From positions 1-63,530 of the forward strand of contig JBDTZN010000005.1 in assembly GCA_040005095.1 (NCBI GenBank): a DNA stretch of 63,530 nt, in the 5' to 3' direction. Numbering within the stretch: the first letter of the stretch is position 1; the number at the start of each line of letters is the position of its first letter. Under the pieces are notes generated by a model. It worked only from the letters and a program-made list of their open reading frames with translations. It did not search any database and was not told the DNA's origin. Origin of the DNA: UBA5186 sp040005095. Lineage in GTDB: Bacteria > Actinomycetota > Thermoleophilia > Gaiellales > Gaiellaceae. Shown one piece after another: positions 1-7,416 of this stretch. A program made the position numbers and the translations under genes.

Positions 1-1066
1 CCTAATGAAGACCGCACCCGTGCTCGCCGAGCTCGGGCGGCGCTCCGACCGCTTCGCTTCCGTGCTCGTCCACACGGGACAGCACTACGACCGTGAGATG
101 TCGGCGGTGTTTCTCGAAGAGCTTGGCGTCGGCGCTCCCGATCACGTGCTCGGCGTCGGGTCGGGTACGCACGCACAGCAGACCGCGCGTGTGATGGAGC
201 GGCTCGAGCCGCTCCTCGTCGAGCTCCGGCCCGACCTCGTGCTCGTCCCCGGCGACGTCAACTCGACGCTTGCAGCAGCGCTCACGGCTGCGAAGCTCGA
301 GATCCCCGTCGCCCACCTCGAGGCAGGCCTGCGCAGCTTCGACCGCTCGATGCCCGAGGAGCTGAACCGACTTCTCACGGATGCGCTCGCCGAGGTGCAC
401 CTGATCCACTCGCCGGAGGCACGCGACAACCTGCTGCGCGAGGGCGCCTCCGACGCGTCGATCCACTTCGTCGGGAACACGATGATCGACACGCTCGTGG
501 CGATGCGCCATCGGAGCGAAGTACACGATGCTCCGGCGCGCTTCGGCCTGCACGAGCGCGAATACCTTGTGGTAACGCTGCACCGCCCCGCCCTCGTCGA
601 CGGACCGCCGCTCGCCACTGCGGTGGCGCACCTCGCTGAGGTCGCGCGAGAGCTGACCGTGGTATTTCCCGTCCATCCACGGACCCGCGCCGCACTCGAC
701 TCTTTCTCGGTCGGCGACGGGCGCCGGCTGCGGCTGCTGCCGCCGCTCGGGTACCTTGACTTTCTGGGCTTGATGGCGGGCGCGACCGCCGTCCTGACGG
801 ATTCGGGCGGGATCCAGGAAGAGACGACAGCGCTCGGCATTCCGTGCTTCACGCTGCGCGACACGACCGAGCGCCCGATCACCGTCGAGCTCGGGACGAA
901 CACCGTCCTCGGTCTCGACCCCGACAAGATCAAGGAGGTGCCGCGCCTGCTCCGGGAGAAAGGGAGAAGACCCGCGCAAGTCCCGCCGCTCTGGGACGGG
1001 CATGCGGCGGAGCGCGTCGTCGACGCAATGGAGCAGTTTCTGGGCGAACGAGGCGACCGACAGTAA
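1..1066 (+). CDS. wecB: UDP-N-acetylglucosamine 2-epimerase, first copy, 5' end cut by the window
   Basis: Family reaction: interconversion of UDP-GlcNAc and UDP-ManNAc (or 2-epimerisation of a related UDP-sugar) in the cytoplasm, supplying surface polysaccharide synthesis. The visible protein opens with L-MKTAPVL; the family normally begins with a short strand, then (G)xRPNxMKxAPV. The codon before the first ATG reads Leu in frame, so about 15 residues lie outside the window and the ATG at position 5 is internal. Family landmarks are present: HTGQHYD, the GDVNST nucleotide site, HLEAGLRS, PEE-NR, the HP-R segment and TDSGG-QEE near the C-terminus. A paralogue lies at 3512. One of the pair could be a WbpI-type epimerase acting on UDP-GlcNAc(3NAc)A, given the neighbouring WlbA/WlbB-like genes; the sequence alone does not say which. 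The family call is firm. Confidence 0.93.
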   Translation, partial: LMKTAPVLAELGRRSDRFASVLVHTGQHYDREMSAVFLEELGVGAPDHVLGVGSGTHAQQTARVMERLEPLLVELRPDLVLVPGDVNSTLAAALTAAKLEIPVAHLEAGLRSFDRSMPEELNRLLTDALAEVHLIHSPEARDNLLREGASDASIHFVGNTMIDTLVAMRHRSEVHDAPARFGLHEREYLVVTLHRPALVDGPPLATAVAHLAEVARELTVVFPVHPRTRAALDSFSVGDGRRLRLLPPLGYLDFLGLMAGATAVLTDSGGIQEETTALGIPCFTLRDTTERPITVELGTNTVLGLDPDKIKEVPRLLREKGRRPAQVPPLWDGHAAERVVDAMEQFLGERGDRQ

Positions 1067-1105
1067 CCGCGGCCTCTGTCCGGAGAGGCAATTAAGTTTC
1101 GTCCG

Positions 1106-1627
1106 GTGCTCAGGGCGATGCTCGCGGTCGGGACGGTGATCATGGTCGCGATCACGCTTGCGGTCGGTGACGCGCGAGCGTGGCGGATTGCGCCAGCGGC
1201 GCAGCTTCGCGGGGAGGTGCGGACCGAGATCAACCGCGTTCGCGCCGGCTACGGGTTCGCGCCGCTGCGGGCCTCTGGGCCGCTTCGCCAGGCGGCCGCA
1301 CAGCACGTCTACGAGATGTCGGTGCTCGGCTACTTCAGCCATGGCTCGCCGAACCGGCCTTCCTTCGCCGACCGGCTCGCGCTCTACTACCCGCCGCTCG
1401 GAAATGCGCCCTGGCAAGTCGGCGAGGTCCTCCTGTGGTGGGCGCCGCCGATGCAGGCACGGACGGTCGTGCAGCTCTGGCTCGACAGTCCGTCGCACCG
1501 CCGCGTGCTGCTCGACCCACGCTTTCGCGAGGCCGGTATTGCAGCCGTTCTCGCGGGCCCGGCCGGCGGCGTCTTCGGCGGCAGACGCGTGACGCTTGTC
1601 GCGGCGGACTTCGGCTTCCGCGGTTAG
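1106..1627 (+). CDS. Secreted CAP-domain (SCP/YkwD-like) protein
   Basis: The 173-residue protein has an N-terminal hydrophobic stretch (about residues 3-25, ending GDARAW) that looks like a signal peptide or anchor, followed by one CAP domain. CAP signatures are a helix with EINRVRAGYG, a conserved His in AAAQHVYEM (residue 67), YFSHGSP around 76-82, and the WLDSPSHRRVLLD helix. CAP proteins are extracellular; bacterial YkwD-like members have no agreed enzymatic activity, so no function is claimed. The start is GTG at 1106, preceded by a distant GGAGAGG at 1082-1088; the ATG four codons on is an alternative. Its 3' end overlaps the convergent cpsB-like gene by 4 bases. Confidence 0.85.
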   Translation: MLRAMLAVGTVIMVAITLAVGDARAWRIAPAAQLRGEVRTEINRVRAGYGFAPLRASGPLRQAAAQHVYEMSVLGYFSHGSPNRPSFADRLALYYPPLGNAPWQVGEVLLWWAPPMQARTVVQLWLDSPSHRRVLLDPRFREAGIAAVLAGPAGGVFGGRRVTLVAADFGFRG

Positions 1628-2376
1628 CGCCGTCCGAGCCGCCGCCGACGCCGCTGCGCGCGTCGCTCAGGGAGCTCCTCACCGTCGACGATCGCGGCCG
1701 GGACGTCGGTGGTGAGCCAGCGTGCGAGCTCGGCATCGCCGATCGCGGCGGCCGCCGCCTTCATCCCCACCGCGCGCACCTCCGGCGCATGGGCGTCGCT
1801 CGCGACCAGGTGCGCGAGGCCCAGCTCGAGCAGCCGCAATGCGGTCCGGCGCGTGGAGCGGCCCAGGCGTCCGTCAATCGACGCCGCCGTGAGCTGGACG
1901 AGTGCCTCCTGCTCGACCAACCGCCGCAGGCGCTCCGGCGCCGCCTGGACCTCCGCGTTCCGCTCCGGGTGCGCGATCACGGCGGTGATCCCGCGCGCGC
2001 GCAGCTCGAAGACGCGCGTCTCGAGCTCGAGCGGCCAGCCGTAGTACGGGAACTCGAGCAGGAGGTAGGCGGGGTTTCCGGCGAGGGCGAAGCTCGTCAG
2101 CTCGTCCGGCCCGAGCAGGCCCAGCCGGTCGAGCGCGATCTCGCCTCCGGTCCGCACCTCGAGTGGTACGCCCTCGACCGCGAGCGCCTCCCGCAGCTGC
2201 GCGACGCCGCGTTCCATCTCGGACGGCGAGGTCGGATAGTCGTCGCGGACGTGAGGCGTCGCGGCAGCGATCCGGATCCCGTCGGCGACGGCCGCGCGCG
2301 CCATCGCGACGCTCTCCTCCAGCGTTCGGGCGCCGTCGTCGAGGCCGGGGAGGATGTGCGTGTGGAGGTCGATCAC
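1624..2376 (-). CDS. CpsB/YwqE-type PHP-domain protein tyrosine phosphatase
   Basis: This 250-residue protein is a metal-dependent PHP phosphatase of the CpsB/YwqE/Wzb-replacement family. In Gram-positives these dephosphorylate the tyrosine kinase that controls polysaccharide chain length. PHP metal motifs are visible: DLHTHILPGLDDG at the N-terminus, TPHVRDDY, a Glu in the GGEI segment, IAHPERN and ASDAHA near the C-terminus. Its place next to polysaccharide sugar genes fits that role. No matching BY-kinase is in view. The gene begins 19 bases after the phosphatidyltransferase-like gene on the same strand, so the two are probably co-transcribed. The Arg-rich C-terminal tail (residues about 238-250) is not typical of the family. 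Substrate is inferred. Confidence 0.87.
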   Translation of the reverse strand: MIDLHTHILPGLDDGARTLEESVAMARAAVADGIRIAAATPHVRDDYPTSPSEMERGVAQLREALAVEGVPLEVRTGGEIALDRLGLLGPDELTSFALAGNPAYLLLEFPYYGWPLELETRVFELRARGITAVIAHPERNAEVQAAPERLRRLVEQEALVQLTAASIDGRLGRSTRRTALRLLELGLAHLVASDAHAPEVRAVGMKAAAAAIGDAELARWLTTDVPAAIVDGEELPERRAQRRRRRLGRR

Positions 2377-2395
2377 GCGCCGACCGGTCCGCGCG

Positions 2396-2746
2396 CTACG
2401 CCACGGCGCTGCGGCGCCAGAGTCTCGGCGCGGCGCGCGCGTAGTCGAGGCCCGACACCCACGTCAGCACCACGGCGACGAGCAGCGCCCACCATGCCGT
2501 TCCGGCGCGCCAGGCGCCCGCGGCCGGATCGAGCAGCGAGCCGAGCGGAGACTTGCGGCTGCGGCTGCGCGCGATCCGCCCGTCAAACCAGTTCGACGCC
2601 ATCGCCACGCAGAAGAGCGCGGTCGCCCAGTACGCGTGGCGGCCGAAGTCCCACGCGTAGAGCAGCACGACGAAGGGAACCGACCCGGCGCGGGCGGCCA
2701 CCGTCAAGCCGTCGGGCAGGGTCATCGACGGAGAGAATAGACGCAC
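2396..2746 (-). CDS. Truncated, active-site-altered CDP-alcohol phosphatidyltransferase-like membrane protein
   Basis: The 116-residue product resembles the N-terminal half of PgsA-type CDP-alcohol phosphotransferases, which make phosphatidylglycerol phosphate or related lipids in the membrane; usual length is 170-200. The family motif is D-xx-DG-xx-AR-x8-G-xxx-D-xxx-D. Here the segment reads NWFDGRIARS, then GSLLDPAAG: DG, AR, G and one Asp are kept, but the first Asp is Asn and the last, catalytically important Asp is Gly. The protein stops after about three membrane segments. A GTG at 2746 gives the stated start; an ATG at 2725 gives MTLPDGLTV and fits the family N-terminus better. It probably lacks catalytic activity and may be a decaying gene or a membrane remnant. 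It precedes the cpsB-like gene on the same strand. Confidence 0.6.
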   Translation of the reverse strand: MRLFSPSMTLPDGLTVAARAGSVPFVVLLYAWDFGRHAYWATALFCVAMASNWFDGRIARSRSRKSPLGSLLDPAAGAWRAGTAWWALLVAVVLTWVSGLDYARAAPRLWRRSAVA

Positions 2747-2779
2747 TCGTGGCCGTGTTCCGGAAGGTGCTGATGGCTA

Positions 2780-3150
2780 AGGGCCTATCCCGCTTGGCCG
2801 AAGGCGAGGCTTGCGACGTGGGCTTTCTTGAAGGCGATCAGGCCGCTGGCGAGCTGGAGGAGGGCGGGCGAGGTGGTTCTCATCCTTTTTTCGACCAGCG
2901 GACGAGGATCGCGCGGTTGCGGTTGAGCCATCAGTGGCAGGGTTCGACGACCCAGCGGTGCGCGCGCCAGCCGGGCCGGCGCTGCTTGAGGTCGATCTCC
3001 TCGCTGCGGCTTCGGATGTGCTGGGATGAGCCCGTACTCGCAGACGAGCTCGCGCGAGTCGGCGTTGTCGTAGGCCGCATCGAGACAGATGCCTTGCGGC
3101 TCTTCGACGTTTGGCTCGGGACGCCCGGTTCTGCTTTCGTCCACACCTCC
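2780..3150 (-). pseudogene. Remnant of an IS5-family (IS427-like) transposase
   Basis: Pieces of the C-terminal half of a DDE transposase appear in alternating frames on the minus strand. One frame gives LDAAYDNADSRELVCEYG, the next HIRSRSEEID and HRWVVEPCH, then after an in-frame TGA WLNRNRAILVRWSKK, then another shift to LLQLASGLIAFKKA. In intact relatives these form one protein whose last acidic residue lies in RWVVER-SWLNR. I count at least three frameshifts plus one nonsense codon, and the N-terminal half is missing. The stretch near 2777-2800 (gggcctatcccgcttggc) may be one terminal inverted repeat, but I found no matching partner. The element is dead. Confidence 0.75.
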
Positions 3151-3226
3151 GATGGACTTTCGGCTTCCGCCTACGACCTGTCGTGATGCCTTGTCCTACT
3201 CGCAGCCCGTGCTCGGCGCAGCTGTT

Positions 3227-3348
3227 AAGCGCGCGCCCTTTCGTCGGCCTCGATGTCGTACTCCCGAAACTCGGCGGCGGCGCTCTCAAGCGCCCGCCGT
3301 TTCGTCGGTCTCGGTTTCGTACTCCCGGGACTCGGCGTCGGCGTTCTG
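3227..3348. repeat. Two tandem copies of a 61-bp unit
   Basis: Copy 1 is 3227-3287 and copy 2 is 3288-3348. Both start aagcgc, share tttcgtcgg and cgtactccc, and contain actcggcg near the end. They align without gaps at a period of exactly 61 bases, with scattered substitutions. A more degenerate third unit may precede them at about 3166-3226 (note cctactcgc and gctcggcgcagc). The array lies between the transposase remnant and the tRNA 3' fragment in a stretch with no credible gene. The function is unknown. Confidence 0.75.
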
Positions 3349-3430
3349 TCCGCGCACGGTCGTCGGCTGTGGCCCCGGCGTGGCCCCCTGCCTCGCGATC
3401 CCGCTCTCGGAGCGGGCTTACGGGCTGCGC

Positions 3431-3478
3431 ATGGGATACAAAATCCCACGGTCGTAGGTTCGATCCCTACACGGCCCA
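3431..3478 (+). other. 3' half of a tRNA gene (pseudo-tRNA or attachment-site remnant)
   Basis: Bases 3432-3448 form an anticodon-type stem-loop (tggga / tccca with a 7-base loop). They are followed by a 5-base variable region, a perfect T arm (gtagg-ttcgatc-cctac, 3454-3470) and an acceptor 3' strand acggccc with discriminator A at 3478. The expected acceptor 5' strand (gggccgt) and a normal D arm are absent upstream, and loop position 33 is A rather than the near-universal T, so this is not an intact tRNA. Islands often integrate into tRNA 3' ends, so this may be a leftover att sequence. CCA is not encoded. Confidence 0.5.
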
Positions 3479-3511
3479 TAGTCCGTAGCCGCGCCCTAGG
3501 CTGGTTCATCG

Positions 3512-4543
3512 ATGAAAGTGCTCTCAGTCATCGGGAACCGCCCGCAGTTCATCAAGTCCGCGCCGCTCTCGGCGGCGTTGCGAGAACGCGGGATCGACGA
3601 GGTCGTCGTCCACACCGGCCAGCACTACGACCGGGAGCTCTCGCAGGTCTTCTTCGACGAGCTCGGCCTGGGGGAGCCCCGGTACAAGCTCGACCTGCAC
3701 ACCTCCGACCCCGAGGCGATGGAGCCGCCGATCCTCGCGGTCGCGCTCGACGAGCGCCCGGACGCCGTGGTCGTCTACGGCGACACGAACACGACCCTCG
3801 CCGGTGCCCGCGCGGGCGTTCTCGCGGGCGCACCCGTCGCGCACGTGGAGGCGGGCCTGCGCAGCGGCGACCTCGAGATGCCGGAGGAACGGAACCGCAT
3901 CGAGGTCGACCGCCTCTCGCGCCTCCTGCTCGCACCGGACGGACGCTCGCGCGACACGCTGGTCGCCGAGGACGTGGCCGGACAGGTCGAAGTCGTCGGA
4001 GACGTGATGGCTGACGCGACCCTGCGGTTCGCTCCGGTCGCGCGAGAGCGGTCGCAGATCCTCGATCGGATCGGCCTCGAGCCGGGTGCGTATGTCCTCG
4101 CAACGATCCACCGGGAGGCGAACGTCCGGACCGAGCGGCTCGCCCGGATCGTCGAGGGCCTGAAGCGCATTGATGGCCCGATTGTTTTCCCGGCCCATCC
4201 GCGCACGCGCGCCGCGCTCGACGGCGCGTTCCCGACGATCGACCCGCTGGGCTACCTCGATTTCGCCGCGCTCGCCTCGCAGGCGCGCGTGATCGTCACG
4301 GACTCCGGAGGGCTCCAGAAGGAGGCGTACTGGTACGGCGTCCCATGCGTGACCGCGCGGCCGTCTACCGAATGGGTCGACACCGTCGAGGCGGGCGCGA
4401 ACGTACTCGTAGACGACGATCCCGAACGCATCGCCGCCGCGGTCGCAGCTGCGCGCATGCCCGAGGAGCGCCCCGAGCTGTATGGAGACGGCAAGGCTTC
4501 CGTAAAGATCGCTGAAGTGCTCTATAGGCTCTTCGGCCAGTGA
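3512..4543 (+). CDS. wecB: UDP-N-acetylglucosamine 2-epimerase, second copy
   Basis: This is a complete 343-residue non-hydrolysing UDP-sugar 2-epimerase, slightly shorter than the usual 360-380. It begins MKVLSVIGNRPQFIK, the expected N-terminal strand and loop. It keeps HTGQHYD, YGDTNTTLAG, HVEAGLRSGD, MPEERNR, ATIHREANV, HPRTRAAL and VTDSGGLQKEA, which line the UDP-sugar site. It opens a four-gene run whose members overlap by 4 to 8 bases: epimerase, 6-dehydrogenase, oxidoreductase, acetyltransferase. That suggests UDP-ManNAc and its uronic acid, or the last step of a UDP-ManNAc(3NAc)A pathway (WbpI role). The copy at the left edge is a paralogue, not a duplicate of recent origin, since the two differ throughout. 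Confidence 0.92.
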   Translation: MKVLSVIGNRPQFIKSAPLSAALRERGIDEVVVHTGQHYDRELSQVFFDELGLGEPRYKLDLHTSDPEAMEPPILAVALDERPDAVVVYGDTNTTLAGARAGVLAGAPVAHVEAGLRSGDLEMPEERNRIEVDRLSRLLLAPDGRSRDTLVAEDVAGQVEVVGDVMADATLRFAPVARERSQILDRIGLEPGAYVLATIHREANVRTERLARIVEGLKRIDGPIVFPAHPRTRAALDGAFPTIDPLGYLDFAALASQARVIVTDSGGLQKEAYWYGVPCVTARPSTEWVDTVEAGANVLVDDDPERIAAAVAAARMPEERPELYGDGKASVKIAEVLYRLFGQ

Positions 4544-5796
4544 CTGACGTGGGAATCGTGGGGGCCGGCTACGTCGGCGTGCCACTCGCGCAGGTCTTCG
4601 CGCAGGCGGGCAAGTCGGTCGTCCTCTTCGACGTCAATCCGGCCGTCGTCGACGCGCTGAATCGCGGCGAGAGCCACATCGAGGACGTGCCTTCCGACGT
4701 CTTGCGCCCGCTCGTCGAGAACGGCCTACGCGCGACCGCGGACTTCGACGAGCTCGCCGATGCGGACGCGATCCTCGTCGCCGTCCCGACGCCCCTCTCG
4801 AAGCAGCGCGAACCCGACCTCTCGTACGTCGAGCGCGCGGCCACCGACATCTCGAAGCGGCTGCGCAAGGGACAGCTCGTGGTGCTCGAGTCGACCACGT
4901 ATCCCGGGACGACGCGCGACTGCGTCCTGCCCATCCTCGAGCAGAGCGGACTGAAGGTCGGGGACGACTTCCACCTCGCCTTCTCGCCCGAGCGGGTCGA
5001 TCCGGGCCGGTCCGACTGGACGACCCAGAACGTGCCGAAGATCGTCGGAGGAGTCACAACCGCCTGCACCGAGCGCGCCTCCGAGCTGTACGGGTCGGCG
5101 ATGGAGACCGTCCATCCCGTCTCGTCGCCTGAGGCTGCGGAGCTCACGAAGCTGCTCGAGAACATCTTCCGCTCGGTGAACATCGCTCTCGTGAACGAGC
5201 TCGCCCAGCTCTGCGACCGGATGGACATCGACGTGTGGGAGATCGTCGACGCGGCGGCGACGAAGCCGTTCGGCTTCATGCGCTTCGAGCCGGGACCGGG
5301 GCTCGGCGGCCACTGCATCCCGCTCGATCCGTACTACCTCAGCTGGAAGGCGCGCGAGTACGACTTCAACACGCGCTTCATCGAGCTCGCCGGCGAGGTC
5401 AACAACAACATGCCGTACTTCTGCCGGTCGCTCATCTCGCAGGCGCTCAACCACGGGGCGGAGAAGTCGCTCAAGGGCTCGAAGGTGCTCCTCCTCGGCG
5501 TGGCGTACAAGGCGGACATCGGGGACATGCGCGAGTCGCCGGCGCTGAAGCTGATCGAGCTGCTGCGGACGGCCGGATCGGAGATCGCCTACCACGACCC
5601 CCACGTCGACGAGTTGCCGGAGCAGGGGCTCTCGTCGGTCCCCCTCGATCCGGGCGCCTACGACGCCGTCGTCATCGTCACCGCGCACTCCGAGATCGAC
5701 TACGACCAGGTCGTCGAGGATGCGCAGCTCGTCGTCGATCTGCGCAACGCCACGAAGCGTGCCGGCCGCGTCAACGGCAAGGTCTGGAAACTGTGA
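4540..5796 (+). CDS. Nucleotide-sugar 6-dehydrogenase (UDP-GlcNAc/UDP-ManNAc dehydrogenase type)
   Basis: This 418-residue enzyme should oxidise C6 of a UDP-N-acetylhexosamine to the uronic acid with two NAD. The N-terminal Rossmann domain opens GIVGAGYVGVPLAQVFAQAG. The middle holds LLENIFRSVNIALVNELA, and GPGLGGHCIPLDPYYLSWKA carries the catalytic Cys in GGHCIPLDP. The C-terminal UDP-binding domain has VLLLGVAYKADIGDMRESPA. These features fit the WecC/WbpA/TviB branch rather than UDP-glucose dehydrogenase, and the neighbours support N-acetylated substrates. The GTG start overlaps the epimerase stop (GTGA). Whether the true substrate is UDP-GlcNAc or UDP-ManNAc cannot be read from the sequence. 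Confidence 0.9.
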   Translation: MTDVGIVGAGYVGVPLAQVFAQAGKSVVLFDVNPAVVDALNRGESHIEDVPSDVLRPLVENGLRATADFDELADADAILVAVPTPLSKQREPDLSYVERAATDISKRLRKGQLVVLESTTYPGTTRDCVLPILEQSGLKVGDDFHLAFSPERVDPGRSDWTTQNVPKIVGGVTTACTERASELYGSAMETVHPVSSPEAAELTKLLENIFRSVNIALVNELAQLCDRMDIDVWEIVDAAATKPFGFMRFEPGPGLGGHCIPLDPYYLSWKAREYDFNTRFIELAGEVNNNMPYFCRSLISQALNHGAEKSLKGSKVLLLGVAYKADIGDMRESPALKLIELLRTAGSEIAYHDPHVDELPEQGLSSVPLDPGAYDAVVIVTAHSEIDYDQVVEDAQLVVDLRNATKRAGRVNGKVWKL

Positions 5797-6779
5797 GCAG
5801 CACCACCGGCCGAACCACCGTCGGCGTTGCGGGGCTCGGCTACTGGGGCCCGAACCTGGCGCGCAACTTCGACGAGCTCGCCGAGCTGACCTGGCTCGCG
5901 GACCTCTCCCCGGAGCTGCAGGAGAAGTTCGCCGCGCGCTACCCGAACGCGCGCGTGACCGGAGACTTCGACGAGCTGCTCGCCGACGACGCGCTTGACG
6001 CGGTCGTGATCGCGACGCCGGTTCCGACCCACTACGAGCTCGCGAAGAAGGCGCTCGAGGCCGGCAAGCATGTGCTCGTCGAGAAGCCGCCCGCAATGAC
6101 CGCCGCCGAGATGGACGAGCTCGTCGCGCTCGCCTCCGCCCGCGACCTCGTGCTCATGCCGGGCCACCTTCTGCTCTACCACCCCGGCGTGCTCAAGCTG
6201 AAGGAGCTGATCGACGCGGGCGAGCTCGGCGACGTCCTCTGCGTCTACGGGAACCGCCAGAACCTCGGGATCGTCCGCACGAACGAGAACGCCCTCTGGT
6301 CGCTGGGCGTCCACGACCTCTCCGTGATCCTGTACCTGCTGGACGAGGAGCCCTCTGACGCGATCGCGCACGGCCGCGACTTCCTCACCGAGGGCGTCGA
6401 GGACGTCGTGTTCTGCTACCTGCGCTTCCCGTCCGGGAAGATCGCGCACATGCACCTCTCGTGGCTCGACCCCCACAAGATGCGGCGGATGACGGTCGTC
6501 GGCCGCGAGAAGATGGTCGTGTTCGACGACATGGAGCTCGAGCGCAAGATCACGGTCTACGAGAAGGCGCCCTGGCAGCGGGCCGAGACCTACGGCGAGT
6601 GGCAGACGCGAAGCGGCGACATCTACAGCCCGAAGCTCCCGAACGACGAGCCGCTGCGTCTCGAGTGCTCGCACTTCCTGGAGCTCGTCGAGGGGCAGGG
6701 CGACCGCGCCAAGGTGGCGAGCGACGGGGCCATGGTCGTGCGCGCGCTCGAGCGGCTCACCGAATCGCTCCATGGCTGA
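5793..6779 (+). CDS. Gfo/Idh/MocA-family oxidoreductase, WlbA/WbpB-like
   Basis: This 328-residue NAD(P)-dependent oxidoreductase probably makes the 3-keto form of a UDP-N-acetylglucosaminuronic acid, as WlbA/WbpB do. The Rossmann domain shows VGVAGLGYWGPNLARNF, then IATPVPTHYELAKKALEAG and HVLVEKPPAMTAAEM, where the EKP motif is the family signature. The C-terminal domain follows, with SLGVHDLSVILYLL containing the conserved His-Asp pair. I set the start at GTG 5793 (VSSTTGRTTVGVAG) because it overlaps the previous stop as GTGA and matches the family N-terminus; the open frame extends far upstream but is only shadow. The next gene's start overlaps its end by 8 bases. Confidence 0.86.
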   Translation: MSSTTGRTTVGVAGLGYWGPNLARNFDELAELTWLADLSPELQEKFAARYPNARVTGDFDELLADDALDAVVIATPVPTHYELAKKALEAGKHVLVEKPPAMTAAEMDELVALASARDLVLMPGHLLLYHPGVLKLKELIDAGELGDVLCVYGNRQNLGIVRTNENALWSLGVHDLSVILYLLDEEPSDAIAHGRDFLTEGVEDVVFCYLRFPSGKIAHMHLSWLDPHKMRRMTVVGREKMVVFDDMELERKITVYEKAPWQRAETYGEWQTRSGDIYSPKLPNDEPLRLECSHFLELVEGQGDRAKVASDGAMVVRALERLTESLHG

Positions 6780-7416
6780 GATCCACCCGACCGCCGTCGT
6801 CTACCCGGGCACCGTGCTCGGCGAGGGTGTCAAGGTGCTCGAGCACGCGGTCGTCGGCAAGCAGCCGTCGCTCTCTCCGCGCTCGACCGCGAAACGCGAG
6901 GAGTTGCCGCCGACCGAGATCGGGGAGGGGACGATCGTCTCGACCGGCGCGATCGTCTTCGCCGGCTCACGCATCGGCGCGCGCGTGATCCTCGGTGACC
7001 AGTCCTGCGTGCGCGAGCGCGTCACCGTCGGCGACGACGTCGTGATCGGCCGCGGCTCGCTCGTCGAGAACGACACGACGATCGGCGCGCTGACGAAGAT
7101 CCAGGCTATGGCCTACATCACCGCGTACTCCACGCTCGAGGAGCAGGTGTTCATCGCGCCCTGTGTCCAGACGACGAACGACAACTTCATGGGGCGGACG
7201 GAGAAGCGGCACGAGCTGATCAAGGGCCCGACGATCCGGCGCGGGGCCCGCGTCGGGGGCGGCGCGGTGCTCCTCCCCGCGATCGAGATCGGCGAGGAGG
7301 CGTTCGTCGGTGCGGGCGCTGTCGTGACGAAGGACGTCCCGGCGCACGCGGTCGTGGTTGGGAACCCCGCGCGGCAGATCCGCGACGTGCCCGAGGACGA
7401 GCTGCTCAGCTCTTGA
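6772..7416 (+). CDS. Left-handed beta-helix N-acetyltransferase, WlbB/WbpD-like
   Basis: This 214-residue hexapeptide-repeat acyltransferase begins MAEIHPTAVVYPGTVLGEG and runs through imperfect [LIV]GxxxX repeats, including VIGRGSLVENDTTIG, YITAYSTLEEQVFIAP and VGAGAVVTKDVPAHAVVVGN near the end. It ends with the GNPARQIR closing motif of this family. It likely acetylates the 3-amino group of a UDP-2-acetamido-3-amino-uronic acid. The aminotransferase (WlbC/WbpE type) that would make its substrate is not in the window and may lie to the left. Its last 11 bases overlap the convergent subtilisin-like gene. Substrate assignment is from context. Confidence 0.83.
   Translation: MAEIHPTAVVYPGTVLGEGVKVLEHAVVGKQPSLSPRSTAKREELPPTEIGEGTIVSTGAIVFAGSRIGARVILGDQSCVRERVTVGDDVVIGRGSLVENDTTIGALTKIQAMAYITAYSTLEEQVFIAPCVQTTNDNFMGRTEKRHELIKGPTIRRGARVGGGAVLLPAIEIGEEAFVGAGAVVTKDVPAHAVVVGNPARQIRDVPEDELLSS

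Noticed and set aside
2..1498. 498-codon minus-strand open frame opposite the epimerase and CAP genes
   Set aside because: It is rich in Arg, His and Asp runs without domain sense, and lies antisense to two genes with clear family motifs. High GC keeps such shadow frames open.
1180..3186. 668-codon plus-strand open frame
   Set aside because: It crosses the CAP gene, the cpsB-like gene, the phosphatidyltransferase-like gene and the IS remnant in the wrong frame or strand and has no family motif.
3166..3348. Possible CRISPR array in the tandem repeats
   Set aside because: Units are directly adjacent with no spacers, only two or three copies exist, and no cas genes are in the window.
3225..3509. 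Minus-strand frame containing MGRVGIEPTTVGFC
   Set aside because: This peptide is a familiar artefact of translating the complement of a tRNA T arm. It supports the tRNA fragment, not a protein.
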